Shown piece after piece: positions 21,465-32,690 of a stretch of DNA of 64,000 nucleotides. The notes under the pieces were generated by a model, which saw only the letters and a program-made list of their open reading frames with translations, ran no database searches and had not been told where the DNA came from. The DNA is taken from contig NC_063013.1 of the NCBI RefSeq assembly GCF_020509005.1, forward strand, positions 4,712,001 through 4,776,000, given 5' to 3'. A program made the translations under genes and the position numbers. The stretch's first letter is position 1. Each line of letters starts with the position of its first letter. This stretch comes from Fulvia fulva (taxonomy: Eukaryota > Ascomycota > Dothideomycetes > Mycosphaerellales > Mycosphaerellaceae).

Positions 21465-23627
21465 CTATCCCATCTTCAAACGTGCACCTCCACCATCCAT
21501 CGCTGTCTCCGCCTTCCTCTTAAGGGAGTCCGGAGTAGCACTTCGCTCTCTGCATCCACCACCACCGACACTCGCAAGCGCAGCCGCAAGTGATCCAGCC
21601 GAGGAACCACCCAGGGCAGGCTTCGTCATCTCGGCCAGACATGTTGCATGCACTATCCTCCCATTCTGAACCGCGGCATTGGCAAATACCCAATCCTGGA
21701 GTTCATCCGAGTACTGGCTGTGCATATCCTCCTGACAGATGTTGCACGTGTTCTTCGTCATACCTGCAGGTGCTCGTACTGACTTCTGTGATGGGTCGTC
21801 CTTGATCTTGGCTGCCGCGGCGGCATCCTGTGCTGTTGCAGTTGTGGTAGATAAGTCAAACTCGGTATGCTTGATCCACTCCATTTCGTCGACGTACCAA
21901 TTCCGATGATGGCCTCGGTTGGTGTTCGGGTCAGCAATGCGCTGATTAGTGCGGAAATGCCAGTCGAGATGTCGCTGCTTCTTCTCCCGTCCTTCTTCGG
22001 TTGCTAAGAAGCGTCGTCCGCATTGAGTACACTGATTCGGCTGTGCATCGTAGAGAGCATGTATCAACTCTGGTCGATGAACCTTGAGGGAAGCTGCAGT
22101 GATGGTCTGTACTGGTGGTACGTTCGGCATTTGCATCGGGGCACCACCTTGGACCGGCGGAAGTATACTTTGCAGCGACTTCAAGAAGTCGAGGTTGGGT
22201 GGGGCAGTAGCTGGAGGAGGGGCATGAGGTATTGGTGTTGATGCTGGGTGGGCCGTGTTGATGATGCCGGCCTTTGACAATGCAGCCAACAGATCGACCG
22301 GGCCGTTTGCACTTGGTGCTGCCGCGGTGTGGTTTTGAACGGTATGGAGCTGCGAATGGGTCGCATTGCGGATCTCCGGGATCGCTGCGCGCATTTGTGG
22401 CGTGCTCGGCTTCTGTACATTTGCCAGCAGGGCTTGCAAATTGCTGAGTGCAGATGGCGGCATCACTGGCGGCGCTGCGGTGCCTTGGGGTGGCACCTGA
22501 GCTGGTAGAGGAAGTGGAAATTGGGCATTGGGATATTGTGGTTGTTGTGGAGGTTGGTAGGGTGGAGCAAAGGGCGCTGCCGCAGGCTGTTGCCACTGGG
22601 GCGTTGGTGCAGCAGCTTGCGGCGGGGGACGCGCAGGTTGCTGAGTTGGTATCTGCGACGACAGTATTGTCACCTGGTTGCGGACCGCTTGAAACTCTGG
22701 AGGACTGAGCGCTCGGTTCTGTAGAAGGTTAAGCAGTTGCTGGAGAGCGCCCAGCTGCGCCTGGAACCTGCCCTCGCCTGGGTTGCTAGCGAGCATTTGT
22801 TGGAATCGTGGTATCAACGCCTGAATATCTCGTTTCACACCTTCCACGTCATGGGAGGCTGGCTGTATTTGTTGCTGAGGCGGAGGCTGATATGTGTGTT
22901 GCTGCTGCTGTGGCTGTATCTTTGGTCAGCATAAGGTCAATGTGATGAACACGACTAGAAATACCTGTGGTTGACCATACGCCTGATACGGCTGAGGCGG
23001 AAGTGGGTGCGGTGGCGTGGAGAACTGCCCGTTGTGCTGCGGCGGTGTTGGCATGTTGCCTCGGTAAGGAACTTGAGGTTGTCTGCTTTGGAGGACCGCG
23101 GTTCTTGCCTTGATCAGGGCATTGTCAATCGGTCGGACAGTCTCGAGAGGGAACACTGGACGGGGATCTATCGAGCCCGGCACTGGTTCTTTCCAGGTCT
23201 TCGTAAGACCTTCCATCGCTTTTCTCGTTGTTCCATCGACCAGTGTGTAAGCATCCATGAATGTTCTGTACAGGTCACGGCCGAGATAGACTGTGTATGG
23301 AGTTCCGACATTCTTGACAATACTATCAAGGACGTAGAACGCTGGGAGTTTGCGGCTTGCTGGAGTCTGCTTCGTTGTCAGCACATAGATCCTGTGCCAC
23401 ATATGAGCATCACGTTACCGGTTGACCCTTACCGTCTTGATATGATTCTCGAGGACTTTTGAGATAGCTTGAGCGTGCTCTGTGTTCTCCTTCGCGATGA
23501 TGGTGAGGTTGCTGATTTCATATCTGTTGTTGCCTTGCAGGTCTTTCAAGGCGTCCTCGAAGTCGGCAGCCACTTCTGCAGAAGATGATGCGCCTGAAAG
23601 TGAGCCTCGCGGCGATCTGGAAGACAT
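21465..23627 (-). CDS. PCF11: mRNA cleavage and polyadenylation factor Pcf11
   Basis: Exon 1 23627-23433, intron 23432-23367 (66 nt), exon 2 23366-22965, intron 22964-22920 (45 nt), exon 3 22919-21465; 683 aa. The CTD-interacting domain lies at residues about 20-150; it includes ALKDLQGNNRYEISNLTIIA, KLPAFYVLDSIVKNVGTPYT and the FMDAYTLVDGTTRKAMEGL helix. The first splice site was chosen because HIKT joined to TPASRKLPA keeps this helix in register; a CTGAC branch site lies just before the acceptor. A long Gln/Pro-rich linker follows, then two zinc-binding segments (QCTQCGRRF near 495; NTCNICQEDM near 587) and an RNWYVDEMEW motif. It couples RNA polymerase II CTD-Ser2P to 3' end cleavage and termination in the CF IA complex. 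Confidence 0.95.
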
Positions 23628-24487
23628 GATGACTTCACGGGAAGACGACGAGACACTTCACGACGCAGGATAAGCTAACTATAGAGCTGCGATGGGGTCC
23701 AACAGAGAACAGAGCGACGGCTGAAGGACCAGCCGTGACACGTGCTGCAGGGGCTTGGGCGCTGCGACGAGCAGCGGGTCCGCCTTGCACGCGGATCAAT
23801 GTAGGAGCAGTCCTTGTGACGGACGATATGGCAACAGTGTAGTGACTGGTTGCTAGCTACGTTCTTTGACCGCGCTGGTCTTTGTCAAGGCCAACGCAAG
23901 TTCTGTTCGCTTGCCTCCAAATTCCGAAGCTCTTTCTGACCGCCGATACCGCAGCTCACAATGCTCGCTGCTGCTGCCGAGTAATGCCGTCGCCTTTCAT
24001 AGACCAAGTATAGATTGGTTGATGTTTCTTGAAGTGCTGAGCGCCGTGCGCCCGCGATACCGTGGTGGGTAGATCGGCGCTCTTGCCGGTTGCTCGGTGT
24101 CGCCCGCCGCTGTGTATGTCCCGGATGAAGACCTGGAGTATAGACTAACCTGATATTCTTTCTGAAGGCGCTGAGGCCGAGTCGACGGATGCGTAGTGGA
24201 TTTGAAGAGGTGTGAAGAGGATGTTGTCGTGGTGGTGGTGGTGCTGTTGTCAGCTTGTTGCTGTGTAAAGTTGTTGGAGATTGACTACCTGAATCCTAGC
24301 GCGAATCACGGCCCCCGGCCCCCGGCCCCGGCTCCTGCCGAGTCGAGCTAGTGACGTACTAAACCTTGCTCGTCGCTTTCACTGTCGCCAGGCTTCATGT
24401 TCAATGTTCCTTCTTTCCACCTACACACATCTATCAGCCTTCAAAGATACCGCTGCTGCACCCAACAGGACTTTGCATTCAGCCATC
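23628..24487. other. Divergent promoter region, PCF11 / I9 protein
   Basis: About 0.86 kb between divergent start codons. It includes a GC-rich tract of three near-identical GGCCCCC units at about 24310-24332. No gene recognised. Confidence 0.5.
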
Positions 24488-24906
24488 ATGAAGTTCACAT
24501 TCAACATCTTGCTCCTCCTGGCATTCGTGGTCTTCGCTCTAGCCACCAAGCAACAGCAGCCACTCAAGCCGTACATTGTCTCGTATCCGAAACATACCCC
24601 GTCCAGGTTTCTGGAAGACGCAAAGAAGGCCGTCCTGCACGCGGTGAGTGTCGCAAAGCCATATCACATCGTTGCCGACCCTGCAGCTGACATGTCGTTC
24701 AGGGTGGCGTTATTGTCAGTCGAACTAGGCAACATTGGGCAGTTACTCGGTCGCTTTCGCTAACCTGTCACTAGACGCATGAGTACAATTCGATCACCGG
24801 CTTCGCATGCAAGACATCAAAGACAGTGCTGGAGAGCATCGAAATAATGGCATCCGGGCACAAGATTCTGATCGAAGAAGACCAGACGATCAGCATCAAC
24901 GTCTAA
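24488..24906 (+). CDS. Small secreted proteinase-inhibitor I9 / subtilisin-propeptide-like protein
   Basis: Exons 24488-24643, 24703-24714 and 24775-24906; introns of 59 and 60 nt; 99 aa. The middle exon is only 12 nt and encodes GGVI. All three exons are in phase 0, and the joined product reads HA-GGVI-THEYNSITGFACK, the conserved core of the I9 fold. MKFTFNILLLLAFVVFALA looks like a signal peptide, cut about residue 19. The mature part is about 80 aa: YIVSYPKH strand, helix to LHA, GGVI-T-H-E-Y, then a C-terminal IEEDQTISI strand. Free-standing I9 proteins inhibit or chaperone subtilisin-type proteases; yeast Pbi2 is the cytosolic relative. The signal peptide suggests secretory-pathway or extracellular action. 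The target protease is unknown. Confidence 0.85.
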
Positions 24907-26543
24907 GATGAAATTACGATAACGTTGACACGAAAACTGCAGTGATCGTTTCAGGGCGCAGGTAGGGTGCGAGGCAGTGCATTGGTAATGGACAACAGGA
25001 CAGGTCAGGGTAATACCATATCTTTTGTTGCGAACATCAAGCACTTATCCACATCTTCCAGGTCCTGACAGGTTCCATTCTGAGTGCTACGCTGTCGTTG
25101 GGCAGCCGTGAATCGCAAAACAATTCGTGCTCATGCTTCGTCTTCAGAGCCACCGCCGTTTGCACTCTCGATGCACTCGGCGAGCCATCGGTGCGGTATC
25201 TGTGCTTTCTTTAATCCCCGTTAGCACTCAGTCTCTTGGAGATAGCACGGATAACGCGCTTTACGGCCGAATTGCGATGTCATGCATGCCATGCAATGCT
25301 TTTGCCAAAAGCAAACCAAACCCTGTTCCTGAGAGGCCTGCGCGATGTTGGGAAGAAGCCCGCTCGCCCCCACAAGCCAAGACGAGTCTCTTGATCGGCC
25401 TTCTCAGCAAGCTTTAGCTACTGCCCCGCATGATGGCTTGCTGCGCACAGTCACCACGTTGAACAGATCCCTTTGCACCTTCTGTCGGTCAAAGTCAGTG
25501 CGGAAGCCCTGTCTAAGTTTTGAACGTCGTTCAACAACAACAGATTCTGACTGGTCCGGTCCGGCGCTGTCAGACTTGCACAGACAAATTTGTGAAGACT
25601 ATGCAGCTTAAGCCCTTGTTTTGAGGCTGAACTCAGAAGCTGAGTTTTGTGGACCAAATAGCAAAGGGATCGGAAGGCTTTAAGAATGTTCTGCACGTTC
25701 GCTTCGCACGACAGACCTACAGGGCCCAGCGCCAGATCGGTGGGAAGCGCGGACGCTTGACGGCATGCTTGCTTGCCACGCTTGGTAGTTTGCTACCACT
25801 CTCCCGGGAAGCGTTTGCTACAGCGCGACCGCAAGCCACTCACTCAGCTATGGCTTTACGGTTCGTCCCGAGATGGGTATAGCGCTGAGTATGCAGCCAC
25901 AGGACGTCTCGGATAACCACGTGTCGAAGCTGCATGATCGGGATACCGACTCGTATCCGGCCAATTGCGAATGCGCAAGAGACGTGCCCCGTTACTGAAA
26001 GCAGCGAAGTGTTGAGGTACAACCCGCCATGTATACGGTCTGACGAACCAAATACTTGCAGACTGGTCTGGCCCTGAATATCACTGCAGCTGCAGACGCA
26101 GACGCTAAGCTCACCTTGCAACAAATGGCTAGGAAGGATGATCCGGAACAGTGGTACTTCTGTGAGTCTCCGGGCAAATCAAAACGTTGCTGTTGTGTGA
26201 CGAAGGGATCTTCTTCGGGAGGCTTGCTGAAGCCCTGCACCCAGACTGGCCTGTGTAGCTCGAGAGTACCGGTGTGTCCGCAAACGTGCTGCTGTCAAGG
26301 CTTCCAAGCCCAGCTGATGATTCGGGCCCCTGCCGTAGTAACTTTAGCATGCAGATGGTCTTTGCACAGGACAGTTTAGAAAGGTGATGGTAAGCATGCC
26401 TTCGTGAAATGTGATAGAACGTTTACAGACTTCGCGATTTTTCTCGAAGCCCACTACATTGATACTTCGAGCCGCACTTCAACCCTCCTCAAGCAACAAC
26501 AATCCTTGCCCTCGTGAAAGCCAATTCTGAGAATTCTGCTCCC
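24907..26543. other. Intergenic, no gene called
   Basis: 1.6 kb. Its last part is the probable bHLH promoter and 5' UTR. A plus-strand cysteine-containing ORF (26056-26379) lacks family features. No RNA gene or repeat seen. Confidence 0.5.
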
Positions 26544-27533
26544 ATGACCGCCATTCTCCCACCAGGAGGAGCGTCTTTCTTGACGCTACAACCTCACGAC
26601 GAAACCTCAGACGGCATGAACGACGTATGGCGACGGCAGCACTACCATCAAATGTCTCTGCCAGCGATTAACCACCACTACTGGCCGGATGGCCACGGCT
26701 CAAACCTCGGGAGCGTCCACGAGATGGACATGAGGTTCTCTGGCGAGTACGAACCGTCCTTCAATGGAGGTCTCATCTCCCCACCGATGGACGGATACGT
26801 CCCTGACTCTAATTGGGGCTCCGACATGGAAATCGGCACTCCATCAACCACCGCCGGCGGTTTCCCGAGCGATACCATAGATGGCTATCACAACATGCGC
26901 CATACCAGCAATCCCAGTCATCACCTCCCCCTCCCGCCTCGCGCTACTCATGATCACCTCCCGTCTTCAGCACAGAGCCCGCAGAGCTCCCATGATGGTA
27001 TTAGCCCTCATCTATCCTATGCTAAAGCTCCAGAACCGATCGAGATCAAGAGAGAGGAGAGACCGAGCCTCATCCGGTCCGTCACGGCTCCAGAGCCTCG
27101 TCCGCGCAGAAGCACTATCGTGGGATCGTCCGGGACTCCTTCCGTCAAGCGATGTGGTAGCGAAGATGAAGACGATGAGTACATCCCCGGCCAGACCGAA
27201 CATCTTCACGAGACGACCAAGCCCCGTGGCCGTAAGCGTCAGCGCATCCCACATACGGCGGTCGAGCGCCGGTATCGCGAGAATCTCAATGCGCATCTCG
27301 ACAAGCTAAGGCAGAATGTTCCGTCGCTGGCATCGAAGCGACCGGCTGGCGCGAGTAAGCCTGGCGATGGGATGGGAGAGGGCGTGAAGCCGAGCAAGTG
27401 TGAGATCCTGAATGGAGCGATTGAACATATTGGTGCGCTGGGCAAGGAGAATGCCGCCTTGAAGACAGAGGTCAATGCGTTGAGGTCGAGGCTGGAGGAC
27501 TTGGAGAGGTGGTGTGGCGCGTATGCTAAGTGA
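26544..27533 (+). CDS. bHLH transcription factor (SREBP-like Tyr in basic region)
   Basis: A single exon of 329 aa starting MTAILPPGGASF; codons upstream in this frame begin with GTG, not ATG. The first 220 residues are disordered and rich in His, Pro and Ser. An Arg-rich stretch, KPRGRKRQRIPHTAVERRYR, leads into the basic helix (about 225-245), followed by helix 1 (ENLNAHLDKLRQNVPSL), a loop of about 20 residues, helix 2 (KCEILNGAIEHIGAL) and a short leucine-zipper-like coil to the end. ERRYR, with Tyr where most bHLH proteins have Arg, is the feature of SREBP-type fungal bHLH factors. No membrane segments follow, so it would not be membrane-tethered like SREBP. Binding of E-box or sterol-regulatory-like DNA is inferred. 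Confidence 0.88.
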   Translation: MTAILPPGGASFLTLQPHDETSDGMNDVWRRQHYHQMSLPAINHHYWPDGHGSNLGSVHEMDMRFSGEYEPSFNGGLISPPMDGYVPDSNWGSDMEIGTPSTTAGGFPSDTIDGYHNMRHTSNPSHHLPLPPRATHDHLPSSAQSPQSSHDGISPHLSYAKAPEPIEIKREERPSLIRSVTAPEPRPRRSTIVGSSGTPSVKRCGSEDEDDEYIPGQTEHLHETTKPRGRKRQRIPHTAVERRYRENLNAHLDKLRQNVPSLASKRPAGASKPGDGMGEGVKPSKCEILNGAIEHIGALGKENAALKTEVNALRSRLEDLERWCGAYAK

Positions 27534-27902
27534 TCGTTGTCACTGGTGATGCTGGAAATTACGCTATGGGCGATGGTGGCACCAGACTGAAGGGGAATGT
27601 TCGGCCTTTGATGGAGAGGCCTTGGGCTCTTGCTTGCCGATTATGTGAGCGATATGGGATGCGGTGATCGTTGTTGCTGTTGCAGTTCGAAGACATGATC
27701 TCACGATGGATAGGATTCGATTTTCTCTTGTGTGATATTACGAAGACCGCGTTTGAGAAGGCGACGGTTGGCGTTATGAGGCAGCTCTGACTGAGTACGA
27801 TACCCGAAAATGTTATTGCAACAATGATACCTGATTCATGTACATCGTACCGAGCGACACATGCCATGCTGTGGTGCTGTACATCCTACCCGCGGTCATA
27901 AG
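27534..27902. other. Convergent 3' intergenic region
   Basis: 369 bp between the stop codons of the bHLH and SAE2-like genes; probably both 3' UTRs. Nothing else seen. Confidence 0.5.
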
Positions 27903-30047
27903 CTATTCGTCACGAAACTTCCATCGTCCGCTTTCACGCATCGCCTCGCGATACCGCTGCTCGACCTCTCGCCTCTCTGCTTCCTTCGCTTGTACGCGAT
28001 TTGCGTCATGTTCCTGAGTGGTGGGGAAGTCAGTGTCCCAGAATCCTGGCGGTGTGCTGCGCCTCTGGAAGGCTGTTTTGTGCTTGCCATGCTGATTGGA
28101 GAAGGAGAATATGTGGGCTTGCTTGACGACTTCTTTCCTCTTCTCGGTATTGTAAGCTCCTATTTCTGCCTCCCAAGTTGGCCCTAGGAAGGCCTCGAGG
28201 ACTTGACGATCAGGTTTCCCTGATAGTTCTGTACCTGCCATCTCGATAGCCTTTTGCATAGCTCCACCACAACACGTCGGATCAGTGCATGTATGCAAGG
28301 CACGCCGCTGGTCTCGTCCGCGAAGCGTATCGGCCCAGGCGTATTCCGTTCCCAGATACTTCGGATTGATCTTGAAATCTGCTAGCTTCAGCTCCTTCAC
28401 GTTCTTGAGGCGCAGATGCTCATCTTCTGGTCTGACGTTGGGAGGTGGCTTTTCGATTCCGCGGGGCACTTTCACAGGACTTCTCTGCTTTATAGGCGAA
28501 GCTCGCTTCACCATAGAAACTGGCGTTGGTAGATGAGGCGAGGCTCGTGATTTGGAGCCGCTCCAACTCTCTGTGTGATTATTATCACGTCTCAAGGTAG
28601 GGGTTGGCCCATGGGAAGGGTCCTGTGTTGCCAACATATCGTCCAAGCGATGATCGGTATCGACTCCTCTCGCAGGCTGTCCTTTCGATCCCGTGCCGTG
28701 CTTTGGCTTAACAGGAGAGGAGTCGCCGGCCTCAGACAGGGTGTTAACATGGTCCTTGGCACCAGTGCGTCGGACCTTGGCCTTTGGCTTCACACGGTCA
28801 ACGCCTGATCCCGCTGCGGCTGCTATGTTGTTACAGGTCGGCCGCAATACATTACCATATGGTCGATTGGAACCGTGGGCGGGCGCCACTCTAAGTGGTT
28901 GAGCTTGAACCCGTTGAGCTGCAAACCTACCTGCAGCCGTATTGGCCGTGGAGGACTCATCCTGGGCACCGGGGTCACCTTCAGAAAGTGAGGATGCAGT
29001 TCTGATCAGCGTGGGAGGAAGTCTGGCGGCTTCTTCAGAAGTGGCGCGGGAAGGCAGGTCCTTATTACGGTGCCGCCGACGTGGCGTGACCATTAGTGGT
29101 CCGACATTGTCAAGATCCGACAACTCCGTGCGAATCAGCCGTGTTGGTGTGGTGTGAGGACTACTGAAATCTTCCGACTTTATGTGCATCGGAGCATCTG
29201 CAGACTTCGGTTCCTGCTTGATGCGTCTTGGAGCAGGCTCTGCGGGAGCCGATGTCCTCGCCTTGCGTTTCAAGAAGCGAGTAGAAACGAGCACAGGCTC
29301 GCTATCACTGCTTGTGACCTTCTCAGTCAACTCGGGAGCTGGTCTTTGCTGTGTAGTATCCACAGTCGTTTGACTTGATGTCACGCGTGATGTTGCCGAG
29401 CGAGCGGGAGAGTGCGTAGACAGAGCTCCTGGTGGTCCGATATTGGACCTAGGAGGACTCGATGGTATCTCCATCGCATCGGAGTTCGTGCGTACTTCAG
29501 GTTCAGTGTGGTCCGCTTCAGGATTGGTCTGCACCATTGGAAGCGCTCGAGGCGTGGGGGTCATGCCATCAGAACCCTCCAGGCCAGCATGCGATGGAGG
29601 TCGCGAACCACGGGCGATTTTGGCGTCGCGCTTCTCAATCTGTTTGTCGGCATACGCTTTCCATGCTTTCACACTCTCGCGTGCCTCGCGGACTTTCTCG
29701 TTCTTGAGTTTCATCTCCTGTGCGTGGTTGGCACATTTGTCCTGAAGATCGATGTGCTCCTTCTTCAGTTCATTGTACTTCCGCTTCCAATCTTCAGCTG
29801 ATCCCAGGTCATCGCCACGGATGGTAGCACTGCTCGAGACAGTCTGTTGCCTGCCAGAACGGTCCACTGCATGCGAGGGTTCGCCACTGTTGCGCTCCGT
29901 GTCGTATTGCGCTTTCTTGGTCAGGATCTCAATCTGTGTGCGCAAGAACTTGTTCTCAGCCTCTAGCAATTCCAGGCGATATAGCTTTGGGCCCAAGACG
30001 TTCCAGTCAACCTTTGTCTGCTCATGATCTGCTGAAGTGCTGTCCAT
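27903..30047 (-). CDS. SAE2: SAE2/CtIP-family DNA double-strand-break end-resection protein
   Basis: A single exon of 714 aa. The N-terminal coiled coil (about residues 15-135) has heptad-like stretches (LYRLELLEAENKFLRTQIEI; WKRKYNELKKEHIDLQDKC) and probably multimerises. A long disordered middle is rich in S/T-P sites. The C-terminal domain (about 560-700) has the family signature: LADFKINPKYLGTEYAWADT, LRGRDQRRALHTCTDPTCCG with a cysteine cluster, then the family's RHR-x-PPGFW-type ending written here as RRSTPPGFWDTDFP. These proteins activate Mre11 nuclease to start resection in homologous recombination and meiosis. S/T-P sites near residues 525-555 would be candidate CDK targets. It shares a 359-bp divergent promoter with the F-box gene. 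Confidence 0.9.
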   Translation of the reverse strand: MDSTSADHEQTKVDWNVLGPKLYRLELLEAENKFLRTQIEILTKKAQYDTERNSGEPSHAVDRSGRQQTVSSSATIRGDDLGSAEDWKRKYNELKKEHIDLQDKCANHAQEMKLKNEKVREARESVKAWKAYADKQIEKRDAKIARGSRPPSHAGLEGSDGMTPTPRALPMVQTNPEADHTEPEVRTNSDAMEIPSSPPRSNIGPPGALSTHSPARSATSRVTSSQTTVDTTQQRPAPELTEKVTSSDSEPVLVSTRFLKRKARTSAPAEPAPRRIKQEPKSADAPMHIKSEDFSSPHTTPTRLIRTELSDLDNVGPLMVTPRRRHRNKDLPSRATSEEAARLPPTLIRTASSLSEGDPGAQDESSTANTAAGRFAAQRVQAQPLRVAPAHGSNRPYGNVLRPTCNNIAAAAGSGVDRVKPKAKVRRTGAKDHVNTLSEAGDSSPVKPKHGTGSKGQPARGVDTDHRLDDMLATQDPSHGPTPTLRRDNNHTESWSGSKSRASPHLPTPVSMVKRASPIKQRSPVKVPRGIEKPPPNVRPEDEHLRLKNVKELKLADFKINPKYLGTEYAWADTLRGRDQRRALHTCTDPTCCGGAMQKAIEMAGTELSGKPDRQVLEAFLGPTWEAEIGAYNTEKRKEVVKQAHIFSFSNQHGKHKTAFQRRSTPPGFWDTDFPTTQEHDANRVQAKEAERREVEQRYREAMRESGRWKFRDE

Positions 30048-30406
30048 GGCCGCTGGTTGATCGCATCGCGACGATGTGCAGTCCAGTGTCGCACAGATGG
30101 TCTATTGCCTGAGGCTTTCGTCAACGATGTGCGACTCTCTGGTCTTCCTGCGCTCAGAATCGCAAACAGTCTTGTTCTCGGTTCTCGATGTTGATGTCTA
30201 GTGTGGGTAGAGTTGCCTTGCCCGGGAAGACGCGTTAGTTACGCGCTTGAGCCGGCACATTGGCCCGAACCCGATTTCATGGATCAATCCCGGTCTTGGC
30301 TCGCGTGATCTGCGGTGACTCGCCCAGCGTAAGGTAGTGGTGTCCTTGCAAAGACGCACGACACCCCATTCTGCTTTTCATCCCTCGAGCCTCTCGATCG
30401 CGTAGC
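30048..30406. promoter_or_regulatory. Divergent promoter, SAE2-like / F-box
   Basis: 359 bp between two divergent ATGs. No clear TATA box or operator motif could be assigned by eye. Confidence 0.4.
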
Positions 30407-32159
30407 ATGGTGAAGAGACCGAGAGATGAAGGAGAGCCGCAGGATGGACCATCGAGCAAGCGCAGCAGACCCTCCTCGGTCGACCGTTTCTCGAAGCTGA
30501 GCGATGAACTCTTGCTCAAAGTACTCTCGTTCTTACCTGTTTCACAGCTCGTAGTGTGTCAAAGGTATGTCTGTGCGCACGAAATGACACGAGTCGTATG
30601 GGCGTTACTGAACTCATAGACTCTCACACAAATACCAGACTCTGGCAGGAGATGGTCAGCTATGGAAGCATCACTACTACGATCGCTTTGTACGCCCTCG
30701 AGCTAGCAGGCTGCCAGGACGGAAAGAGCTCGCAACACCCAATGAGAGTCTACACTACTCATCCAAAGCCTCCAGATGGCTCGACGACGATCACTTGGTC
30801 AAGAGCGGCGGCCGCACGAATTGGAAGAAGCAGTACAAGCTTCGGCACAATTGGTCAAGAGGTAGCTGCGCAGTCAATGTGATACCTGTTGCAGAGGAGG
30901 CTCCGATCCCACCGATACTAGTGCAGATGCATAAAGGCGTGGTGTACATGGTTAACCAAGCAGACGGCCTACGCGCCTGGTCCACGAAGGATGGACGACA
31001 ATTGGTCGCGCAACTACAATTTTCCGGCCTGGCATCGCGCAGTCCTCCAACTTCGCTAGCCATCGACACGCAGGCGCAATCAGAAGATAGTACGAGAATT
31101 GCTGTTGCCTTTGAAGACGGATCGTTCAGCATCTACAAGCTCCATCATGGTGCCGGCACCTTTACCCACGAGTACAGCCACGAGGCGTCTTCAAATGGAG
31201 TTATCTCAGCAACAGCCTTGTCATGGCCGTACGTGCTGACGATGACAGCGACTCAGCTGCTGTCGCTGTATCGATTCGCGGAAATACCTGTGAGGGAGAT
31301 TGGCGAAGACATACTGGATCCTCCGCGGTTGCTACATTCCTTGAGGTCACGAACAGTGTGGCCGCCGCTCTCAGTGTCCTTGAGACCATCGACCACGGCC
31401 ATTACTATCTGCGTTGCGTACACCCTGCCAACATACCTCTCCGGCTGGACCGTCGGGCTACAAGAAGTCAAAGTCGACCCTGACGGCACTCTCATCAACT
31501 CACGCTTGGCATCCGCAATCGATCAGCATTACCGCCCTCTTGCTTTCAGCAGCAGACCGATCATGCAACATCTCACGCCCTTCTCGCCGGCGCCCGGGTC
31601 GTCAGCCTCTCTGGAGCTCAAACATATCCACGCCAAACCGACATCGCTATCGTACACTCATCCTTACCTACTAGTGTCGCACCCCGACAATACGTTGGCT
31701 TTGTATCTCGTCACGTCCACGGCAGAGTCGCTAGCAATCAGTGCTGGGAGTCGGCTGTGGGGTCATACCTCGTCCGTCTCTGGAGCGCATGTTGGTGGCC
31801 GTGGGAAGGCAGTATCTGTCAGCAGAAGAGGAGATGAGCTGCGTGTTTGGGAGCTGGAAGGAGGCTTTGGTTCATCCACGGCTCGGAAACGACTCGCGAC
31901 TGGCGACCTGAGTGTACAAATCAAGCCCGAACGCCATCGACGCGACCCTCGGACTGCCTCCGGGTCGGACTCCAGCTTGATCAGCCAGGCGATAGCCACA
32001 AGATCAATGGCACCAAGTTGTGGTCTTGAGTGTGTCAGTGACGACACATCTGAGCTAACACTGACTCCCGGCTGGGTTGGGTTCGATGATGAGAATGTTG
32101 TTGTGTTGAAAGAGCGAAGCCAGGGGACCCAGGCCTTGGTTGTTTACGATTTCACATGA
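30407..32159 (+). CDS. F-box protein with C-terminal beta-propeller-like region
   Basis: Exon 1 30407-30564, intron 30565-30619 (55 nt), exon 2 30620-32159; 565 aa. The F-box (about 27-75) reads RFSKLSDELLLKVLSFLPVS, then VVCQR joined by the splice to LSHKYQTLAGDGQLWKHHYY. The conserved extension RFVRPRASRLPG and a later WKKQYKLRHNW follow. The remaining 400 residues show repeated short hydrophobic strands (VVYMVNQADGLRAWSTKDG; SRLWGHTSSVSGAHVGG; DELRVWELEGG) that fit a WD-like propeller, although clear WD dipeptides are lacking. It would act as a substrate adaptor of an SCF (Skp1-Cul1) ubiquitin ligase. The substrate is unknown. Confidence 0.82.
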
Positions 32160-32690
32160 TCTAGAGACGAACTAGGTACGTAGACGAGAGACGTGAGATT
32201 GCCTTGTCCTCTGCGTCTGCTTGTGGTGGCATCGCGGCGTCCCGTCTCACCTGATTGGCCGCGGCTGTGACGCACGTGGACAAGCCGTCGGCACCTCTGG
32301 TCCGAAACTCTAGCAAACAGAAAGGCAGATCTGCCTTCTCGTTTAACGAAAAAACTTGACAGGCCACCTCACCAACAAACACAAACACGACAAAAAATTT
32401 CGAGTCCGACGAAGTCGACCAGCAGGTGAGCATTCAACCTCGTCACCACAGTCGCCACCGGAGTGAAAAAGCCGTCGACAGCTCCGCTAAAAGTCCAGAC
32501 TTCCGCTGCCGCGTGCACGACCCAACGAGAAACCCCACGTTAGCAGTCCTCGTTTTCTGATCTGATCTGACCAGTTCCAACCCCAAACCTCACACACGAA
32601 CACACTCTGCACCCCTTCTCTACATCAGCTTCATCCAAAGGACCCGACTGAATCTGTCACTATCTTCACATCAACCACACTACCGAAAGA
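32160..32690. promoter_or_regulatory. Promoter and 5' UTR of the CCHC gene
   Basis: 531 bp. It contains a perfect 16-bp palindrome, AAGGCAGATCTGCCTT, at 32322-32337. The last 130 bp are C/A/T-rich and G-poor, as in highly expressed fungal 5' UTRs. Confidence 0.5.

Noticed and set aside
26056..26379. Cysteine-rich ORF that might be a small effector-like protein
   Set aside because: No signal peptide, irregular Cys spacing and an early CCC/CCC pattern caused by local composition; not supported as a gene.
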